From an uncultured Treponema sp. (GTDB taxonomy: Bacteria > Spirochaetota > Spirochaetia > Treponematales > Treponemataceae), in the NCBI GenBank assembly GCA_934699065.1, contig CAKUWD010000080.1:1-11699 (forward strand): a stretch of DNA of 11,699 bases. Direction: 5' to 3'. Under the pieces are notes generated by a model. It made no database searches and was not told the DNA's origin. It saw nothing but the letters and a program-made list of their open reading frames with translations. Position numbers and translations under genes: made by a program. Numbering within the stretch: position 1 is the first letter of the stretch; each line of letters opens with the position of its first letter. Below, in pieces: positions 7,601 to 11,699 of this stretch.

Positions 7601-8341
7601 ATTTTTGATGCTTACGGAGCATTCGAAAAAGATGCAAAAGAACTGCATTTAAAAACTGGTCTTGGCCTTGATATTTCACGTCGCTTTGCCGAGCTTATGG
7701 GTGGTGTACTTGTATGTACCAGTGATGTAGGTAAAGGTTCTGAATTTATTTTTACTCTTTCACAGAAAATTGTAGATCCTAGCCCAATAGGATTTTTTTC
7801 TGAAACAGAAGATGCTGCACAACACAAACCTTATACACCAGAGTTCATTGCTCCAGATGCAGATGTTCTTGTAGCAAGTGATAACCTTGTCAATCTTAAT
7901 GTACTCGATAATCTTTTAAAAGCTACAAAGGTTTTTGTAACAAGAGCAAACAACAGCCAGGAGTTTATAGCAAAACTTCGAGACAGTTCTTTTAATGTTG
8001 CTTTTATTGATCAGATGCTTTTTGAAGATGATGAAGAGGAAATAGAGGATATCATTTCCAGAATCAAAGAGATAAACAAAGCTCTTCCTGTTTATGTAAT
8101 TACAGAAAATGCATCTACTGATGAAGAATATTTTAAGCAGAAAGGATTTTATGGAACACTCTCACTTCCTATAGATCCAATGCTTCTGGAAAAAACAATT
8201 ATGAATCACTTACCAAAAGAAATGATGGAAACCCCGGATAAAAAACAAAAGACGGAGGAATATTATGCTCATTCTTTGTGCTGCCTGTGCAACCATGACT
8301 ATCATGCTTTTTCTGACAAAATTTCTTTCAAAAAAACGTAA
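4664..8341 (+). CDS. Propeller-sensor hybrid histidine kinase-like protein, H-box and receiver degenerate
   Basis: A 1225-residue protein. A signal peptide (residues 1-27, ending TVFA) is followed by about 14 two-component-regulator propeller repeats (about 45-640; typical blades read NGLP...DGxxWIGxxxGIxxYDG), enough for two seven-bladed propellers. Then come a Y_Y_Y-type beta domain (about 655-745), one membrane helix (755-775), a coiled coil (785-805), a kinase core and a receiver (about 1065-1185). The layout resembles Bacteroidetes hybrid two-component sensors of polysaccharide breakdown products, but has no AraC output domain. The phosphorylation box reads NMSKEIITP: Lys811 replaces the phospho-accepting His. 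The N-box (NLLSNAIKYT, 931-940), G1 (DTGNG, 967-971) and G2 (TGLGL) survive, so ATP binding may persist. In the receiver Asp1116 and Thr1147 remain, but the acidic pair is Ser1072-Asp1073 and Leu1168 replaces the conserved Lys. Phosphotransfer is therefore unlikely. The C-terminus overlaps the next gene by 77 bases. Confidence 0.9.
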   Translation: MLLRKTNFKLKSFIFASLLIFCQTVFAEGGGYAVTKQFSDVSYTSVIYDATNGLPTSDANFILGAKDGYVWIGGYSGIIRYDGKIFERLPTTNGLTSGRAFFEDSKHRIWVGTNDNGVVVIDGNDIRQFTYKDGLPSSSIRHFAEDKDGNIFVATTTGLAMIKDNGLVYKVSNPAIDKERILKLVSDTSGKIYGQTLNGIVFSIVNRNVSEVYTSSELGMNTITTILADPLNVGKVYMCSEGGVIYYGDFGKKNSELTRIDVSPIKTVQWISYDCFRIWICSRSQIGYLDKDNKLNIVSKLPMNGSIEMFTSDYQGNMWVCSSTQGVMKIVANNFVNLSDEAKLPKKTVNATCLHNNLLYIGTETGLYIIDKNNQQIKNSLTEFIGDSRIRCITEDQNKNIWVGTFTNNKGLVCQSPDGKITSFTTDKGIADNKIRVIKIAKDNTILCGTNDGFSIIKNNQVIRNIKKNDIIKNSVFLSVEESEDGKIYLGTDGDGIYVISGSVIQRYGRDDGLTSDVVMRIKEDKKNGVIWLVTSNSIQYMKGGRIKNITSFPYNNNYDLYINNKNEIWVLASSGIYTANTEALLSDNVTDYRLYTVANGLPSSVTSNSYSALDENGNLYICCREGVSSVNINNYAEQKIQIKTALNSIYCGNQKILPSESGAYIIPPSHERIKITASVMDYSMSNPYVRIFLDGAKDDGITVNRNSLTALEYTNLSYGYYTFHIQVLSQNKKDVLQDNSFSIIKRFRLIELMEFKFILISLLVITAGFIVWRIMKSTIIVNQYRQLENAKEEAEQANKTKSRFLSNMSKEIITPINTIMGMNEMILRENSKDVPKQYISAIVNYGMNIREASESLLTLVNDLLEITKIESGKLAVRKSEYSVQNLLRSVIIPARQKSILKGLTFTVSIDQTIPNRLNGDVGKIKQILLNLLSNAIKYTEEGSVDFKISMEGRTNENCDLCIRVKDTGNGMKPEIIETIFDAYGAFEKDAKELHLKTGLGLDISRRFAELMGGVLVCTSDVGKGSEFIFTLSQKIVDPSPIGFFSETEDAAQHKPYTPEFIAPDADVLVASDNLVNLNVLDNLLKATKVFVTRANNSQEFIAKLRDSSFNVAFIDQMLFEDDEEEIEDIISRIKEINKALPVYVITENASTDEEYFKQKGFYGTLSLPIDPMLLEKTIMNHLPKEMMETPDKKQKTEEYYAHSLCCLCNHDYHAFSDKISFKKT
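8254..8258 (+). promoter_or_regulatory. Strong ribosome binding site inside the preceding gene
   Basis: GGAGG is six bases before ATG 8265 and lies within the 3' coding end of the propeller gene. It fixes the start of the last operon gene and suggests coupled translation. Confidence 0.75.
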
Positions 8342-10433
8342 AAGCATTTTGATAAGTCTGGAAATAATTGCCACACTCCTTCTTTTCTTTGACAGGCTGG
8401 CTTATATATTTGCTGGTAACTCAAGTTTCACCGGATACATAATGGTACGCCTTGCAAACTTTATGGTGTTTTCTCTGACTTGTGCTGTCGTATTTTGTTT
8501 TAATTTGTATCTTATTGATTTACTCCATAATGAAGGCAATCTTCCTGTTACTCTAAAACGGCTTACCATTACCGGCTTTGTTTCTTTAGCTGGTATACTT
8601 GCTGAAATTGTTTCTACATTTTCTGGCTTTTATTATTATTTTGATTCACAGAATGTATATCACCGGGGACCGGGCTTTCTTTTATGTTATGTAGTTCCGG
8701 TAATTTGTCCTCTCATTCAATACTCTGTCATTTTTCAGTATAGGAAGAGCTTCAGCAAATTTATTTATACTGCTCTCTCACTCTATATTTTTGTTCCAAT
8801 CATTACAGGATTAATTCAGATTTTTGCTTATGGAATTTCAATTGTAAATATGTCAATGGTTTTAGTATCTGTTTCACTTTACTTTTTTAACTATCTTGAT
8901 GTAAATGCAGCTGTTGAAAAAGCACATAAAATTGAAATACAGTCATTTAAAACCGAACAGAAAAGAATGCAGAGTATTTTCTCTCAGCTTGCCCTTGCTT
9001 TTGCAAATTCGCAAAATCTTTCTGAATACACAGCCCAGGTTGCCAGAGAGATCGCAGAAAGAGCTGGTAAATCAGAAGATGACTGCGACAAGGTTTATTA
9101 TTCTGCTCTTCTTTACAATGCAGGACACGAAGCACTTTCCTGCATTAAAGATTATCCTTTCTTAAGCGAAACAGCCCTTTATATTGGAAAAAACTATGAT
9201 GAATCACATCCTGTTTTCTCCAGAATTATTACAGTTGCAGCAGATTATGATAAGATGATTCACGATCCTTCAGTTCCACCTTTTTTTGTACGCGATTATT
9301 TCTTGCGTGAAGCTGGCAGAAAATATGATCCTGTTTTTTCAAATATTGCAGTACATATTCTTGATGCCGGAACAAGCAGTGGTAAGTTCGAACAAAGGAC
9401 TCACAAAATGGAAACAGAACTAATCTGTAAAGATTATCGAGAAACAATTTCCTCGGGTATTGTTGTTGAAAGAAATGTTACAAACATAACATTCGATTCG
9501 ATTCCTCTTGAAAAAGACAAAGCCTTTTCTGCTCCATCAATTATTCTTTTTGATTCATACGACAGGCAGGTTCAAACAACACAGGAAAGTATTAACTCAA
9601 ATAAATACCTTGAATATGGAGAAGTATGGTTTGATGCACATAGAATTTCGACTGGTGCAAGAAATATGGAAATCAGAAATGTAACAGACTCTCCAAAGAA
9701 TGGTAAAGAAGGATCTTTTGAAATCACAGTTTGCCGTTATGAAGATCATCTGCTGCTAAAACTTCTTAGTGCACAAAAATATTTCGAGCTTATCGTAGCC
9801 TTGCCAAGTGCTTCTAAATCTGCATACATCAGTATTACTGGAGAAAACGTCTGTATCACAAATATAAAGATTGACCAGACTCAGCTGGTTACACAGGAAA
9901 ATGATATTCCACGCATTGCTGAAAAACTTAATTTTATAGACAGAATTGAATCAGATATTCCAAATGTTCAGATTGTAAAACCTCTTGGGGGCTTTACTAA
10001 GGGAATTGAAATTACAGATAAAATGAATTTGTTTTTTCATGCTCAGAGTCTGCCGGATGCAAATCTTATATGGCATTGTCCATATATTCTTCTTTACTAT
10101 TCTGATGATAAAAAAGTGTACGGAAAAAATTATCGCGAATACGCTCTGATAAAGTATGACGGCGAGACAAATGATTCTAACAGATTTGCAGAGAACTCTT
10201 TTATTATGAAGAAAACCGAAAACTTTAAGAACTGGGAAGAATGGGAAATGCAGAATAAAACCGGTTATGAATCTCAGATTGAGTTTTTTAAGAATGGAAA
10301 CGAAGTAACTTTGAGAACTCAGAACAAGGGAATTTTTATTCAGAATACAAGTAAAATTAAAGACGGAAGTAAAGAAATCTACGTTGCCCTTTCAGGCGAT
10401 CAGGTTGCGCTGACAGATATCAGAATAAGATAA
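8265..10433 (+). CDS. Seven-helix membrane protein with degenerate HD-GYP-like domain and beta-rich C-terminal half
   Basis: A 722-residue protein. About seven hydrophobic helices fill residues 1-211 (near 3-20, 28-48, 60-88, 99-121, 138-157, 165-188 and 192-211), resembling 7TM sensor regions with the C-terminus in the cytoplasm. A short coiled coil (about 213-240) leads to a domain with HD-GYP traces: SEYTAQVAREIAERAG (253-268) matches the usual 'H.ERVA.YA..IA...G' helix; YYSALLYNAG (278-287) matches '..AALLHDVG' with Tyr284-Asn285 in place of His-Asp; and AADYDKM (325-331) matches 'VADAYDAM'. The HHExxDGxGYP segment is absent, so hydrolysis is not expected. Residues about 395-722 look like two related beta-rich modules; each ends in a similar strand pair (YISITGENVCITNIKI and IYVALSGDQVALTDIRI), and the second is reminiscent of carbohydrate-binding jelly rolls. 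Last gene of the operon, with a strong ribosome binding site inside its neighbour. Overall role unknown; probably a non-catalytic signalling partner. Confidence 0.8.
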   Translation: MLILCAACATMTIMLFLTKFLSKKRKSILISLEIIATLLLFFDRLAYIFAGNSSFTGYIMVRLANFMVFSLTCAVVFCFNLYLIDLLHNEGNLPVTLKRLTITGFVSLAGILAEIVSTFSGFYYYFDSQNVYHRGPGFLLCYVVPVICPLIQYSVIFQYRKSFSKFIYTALSLYIFVPIITGLIQIFAYGISIVNMSMVLVSVSLYFFNYLDVNAAVEKAHKIEIQSFKTEQKRMQSIFSQLALAFANSQNLSEYTAQVAREIAERAGKSEDDCDKVYYSALLYNAGHEALSCIKDYPFLSETALYIGKNYDESHPVFSRIITVAADYDKMIHDPSVPPFFVRDYFLREAGRKYDPVFSNIAVHILDAGTSSGKFEQRTHKMETELICKDYRETISSGIVVERNVTNITFDSIPLEKDKAFSAPSIILFDSYDRQVQTTQESINSNKYLEYGEVWFDAHRISTGARNMEIRNVTDSPKNGKEGSFEITVCRYEDHLLLKLLSAQKYFELIVALPSASKSAYISITGENVCITNIKIDQTQLVTQENDIPRIAEKLNFIDRIESDIPNVQIVKPLGGFTKGIEITDKMNLFFHAQSLPDANLIWHCPYILLYYSDDKKVYGKNYREYALIKYDGETNDSNRFAENSFIMKKTENFKNWEEWEMQNKTGYESQIEFFKNGNEVTLRTQNKGIFIQNTSKIKDGSKEIYVALSGDQVALTDIRIR

Positions 10434-10542
10434 CGAGGGGGGCGTTACGGGGGCGGAGCCCCCGTTAGAAGGGGTAGCCCGAGACACCGCAACGAAGTGA
10501 GGAGGCTCGGCGGCTCAGGCATAGCCTTCGCCGAGACTCGCT

Positions 10543-10567
10543 AAAAACAGTCCACTGGACTGTTTTT
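10543..10567. terminator. Bidirectional intrinsic terminator between convergent genes
   Basis: A perfect 11-bp stem, AAAAACAGTCC (10543-10553) against GGACTGTTTTT (10557-10567), has a 3-base loop. The A5 and T5 ends supply a U-tract in both directions, so it can end both the signalling operon from the left and the symporter transcript from the right. Confidence 0.75.
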
Positions 10568-10609
10568 GCCTGCGTTGCAGGCCGCTCCCTAAGGGGTCGA
10601 CCTTCCCCC

Positions 10610-10626
10610 AAAAAAAGCTAATAGCT
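10610..10626 (-). terminator. Weak terminator candidate just after the symporter stop
   Basis: On the minus strand, immediately after the TAG stop, AGCT-ATT-AGCT (10626-10616) is followed by a run of seven T (the last T of the stem plus six more, 10616-10610). The stem is only 4 bp, so on its own it would be weak. The stem at 10543-10567 is the better terminator. Confidence 0.3.
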
Positions 10627-10628
10627 AA

Positions 10629-11699
10629 CTAGAGAGTCGGATACTTATCGAAATAAGCCTTTGTCTCTTTAGCAACTACGCCGCTAAGAACGATGAGGGC
10701 AATACAGTTAGGAATCGCCATGAGGCCGTTGAAGATGTCGGCAACTGTGAAAACTGCATTTACGGTAAAGTAAGGGCCAATTGCAACTGCGGCAATATAA
10801 AGCCAGCGGTAAACCTTAACTGGTCCCATTTTTCCCTTTGTCAAATACTCAAGACATTTTTCTGAATAGTAGTCCCAGCCGAGAATTGTTGTAAAAGCAA
10901 AGAAGGCAAGACAAAGCATAAGAAGGAACTGAACAGAGTGACCGTCACCACCAAGCACTTTAGCAAAAGCTGTTGCTGTAAGAACGGCACCCTGAGCACC
11001 TGCGTTCCATTCTGTAACTCCACCAATGATGTCGCCGTAGAAAGCGATTACGATTGCGAGGCCTGTCATTGTACAGATGATAAGAGTATCAATGATTGTT
11101 CCTGTCATATTTACAAGGCCCTGCTCTACAGGTTCGTTTGTCTGTACTGCAGAAGCTGCGATTGGTGCAGAACCAAGACCGGCCTCGTTAGAGAAAATAC
11201 CGCGGGCAATACCTTTCTGCATTGAGTCTGTAATCTGTTTGAATACAAAACCCATTGCACCGGCTCCAACTGCTTTCCATCCGAAGGCTGATTTGAAGAT
11301 GAGGGCGAAGGCTCCAGGAATCTTCATTGCATTCATGATGAGGATTGAAAGGCCCAGGAATACATAAACTACTGCCATTGCAGGAACAACTTTTTCCGCA
11401 ACTTTTGAAATACGCTTGATACCACCGATTACTACGAGGGCAGTACAGATTGTTACTACGATACCGGAAATTACTGTTGCCCATGTGTAGTCGTTTTCGA
11501 AAAGTGTGAAAGCGATGTGTGAGTTTGTTGGGTCGAAAGCGTTGTTTACGGCTGATGTAATACCGTTGATCTGTGTCATTGTACCAATACCCATGATACC
11601 GGCAAGGGCTCCGAATACTGCAAAGAGTACAGCAAGCCACTTCCACTTTGGTCCCATTCCTTTTTCGATTGTATAGAAAGGTCCACCGAGTACGTGTCC
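10629..11699 (-). CDS. Sodium:alanine/glycine symporter (AGCS family), N-terminus outside window
   Basis: Secondary transporter of the alanine or glycine:cation symporter family, which imports alanine and/or glycine with Na+ (or H+) across the inner membrane. The frame is open to the window edge. Its first visible codons read GHVLGGPFYTIEKG, a conserved family segment, so the ATG at 11657 is internal. The visible 356 residues are about three quarters of a usual 450-500-residue member; roughly the first 100 residues are missing. The family signature NEAGLGSAPIAA (11189-11154) is present, as are many hydrophobic helices and the C-terminal ILGWDYYSEKCLEYL segment. The gene ends in TAG (10631-10629), showing that TAG is used as a genuine stop in this genome. 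Its codons look richer in G and C than the signalling genes, which would suit higher expression. It is convergent with the operon and probably unrelated to it. Confidence 0.93.
   Translation of the reverse strand, partial: GHVLGGPFYTIEKGMGPKWKWLAVLFAVFGALAGIMGIGTMTQINGITSAVNNAFDPTNSHIAFTLFENDYTWATVISGIVVTICTALVVIGGIKRISKVAEKVVPAMAVVYVFLGLSILIMNAMKIPGAFALIFKSAFGWKAVGAGAMGFVFKQITDSMQKGIARGIFSNEAGLGSAPIAASAVQTNEPVEQGLVNMTGTIIDTLIICTMTGLAIVIAFYGDIIGGVTEWNAGAQGAVLTATAFAKVLGGDGHSVQFLLMLCLAFFAFTTILGWDYYSEKCLEYLTKGKMGPVKVYRWLYIAAVAIGPYFTVNAVFTVADIFNGLMAIPNCIALIVLSGVVAKETKAYFDKYPTL

Larger units (their letters stand above)
10434..10628. repeat. GC-rich intergenic region packed with hairpins
   Basis: A 195-base gap between convergent genes. 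It is much richer in G and C than the flanking genes: I count 77 G/C among the 120 bases 10441-10560. It contains a series of short inverted repeats: ACGGGGGC/GCCCCCGT (10447-10465), CTCGGCG/CGCCGAG (10506-10535) with AGGC/GCCT nested inside it, an 11-bp stem at 10543-10567, and CCTGC/GCAGG (10569-10581). There is no convincing reading frame. The composition and stacked stems look like a dispersed intergenic element or a structured RNA. The terminator-like stem is listed separately. Confidence 0.6.

Noticed and set aside
7229..7648. Open frame on the minus strand opposite the kinase region, and a similar one at 5801-6181.
   Set aside because: Both lie wholly inside a strongly supported gene on the other strand, have low-complexity translations with no recognisable motif, and lack a ribosome binding site.
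10434..10628. tRNA or other classical structured RNA gene.
   Set aside because: The stems do not form a cloverleaf, and no T-loop or anticodon arrangement could be found.
11077..11367. Plus-strand open frames across the symporter gene (10938-11367).
   Set aside because: They are antisense reflections of a conserved transporter gene and show no independent motif.
11655..11657. ATG at 11657 as the start of the symporter.
   Set aside because: The frame continues upstream to the window edge with conserved family sequence (GGPFYTIEKG), so this Met is internal.

Overview
The window looks like a chromosomal segment of a host-associated treponeme (Treponema or a close relative in the Spirochaetes). 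This is a recall-based judgement. It rests on AT-rich coding DNA, a loose spirochaetal lipobox in the first gene, a dense set of c-di-GMP signalling genes with the typical treponeme HD-GYP wording, and an AGCS-type alanine/glycine symporter. No rRNA, tRNA, CRISPR array, transposase or phage gene was seen.

Layout. (1) 1-461, minus strand: 5' part of a lipoprotein gene whose 3' end lies outside the window. (2) 462-655: divergent intergenic region with a promoter for each flanking gene and two inverted repeats. (3) 656-1372, plus: small PHP-family metallohydrolase. (4) 1421-10433, plus: a four-gene signalling operon. It holds a membrane diguanylate cyclase (1421-2473), a membrane/Cache/HD-GYP phosphodiesterase gene interrupted by an in-frame TAG (2499-4652), a 14-blade propeller hybrid histidine-kinase-like protein (4664-8341), and a seven-helix membrane protein with a degenerate HD-GYP-like domain and a C-terminal beta-rich half (8265-10433). 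(5) 10434-10628: GC-rich, hairpin-packed intergenic region with a strong bidirectional terminator-like stem. (6) 10629-11699, minus: Na+/alanine-glycine symporter, lacking its N-terminus because of the window edge.

How the operon may work. All four products are membrane-anchored, and the spacing (short gaps, one overlap, strong Shine-Dalgarno sites inside the operon) argues for co-transcription. The cyclase keeps a canonical GGEEF site and lacks the RxxD product-inhibition site. Both candidate phosphodiesterase modules look inactive: one is cut by a stop codon between its first HD-GYP helix and the HD motif, and the other has Tyr-Asn where His-Asp should be. The propeller 'kinase' has lysine in place of the phospho-accepting histidine, and its receiver domain lacks the conserved lysine and one acidic residue, while its ATP-binding motifs persist. 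The operon is either a decaying sensory locus or one that has moved to non-catalytic, scaffold-type signalling with c-di-GMP synthesis as its only intact enzymatic output.

Two consecutive plus-strand genes (656 and 1421) have near-consensus sigma-70 promoters whose -10 box lies only 8-9 bases before the ATG and no Shine-Dalgarno site, so both mRNAs should be leaderless or nearly so. Genes inside the operon, and the divergent lipoprotein gene, use ordinary Shine-Dalgarno sites.
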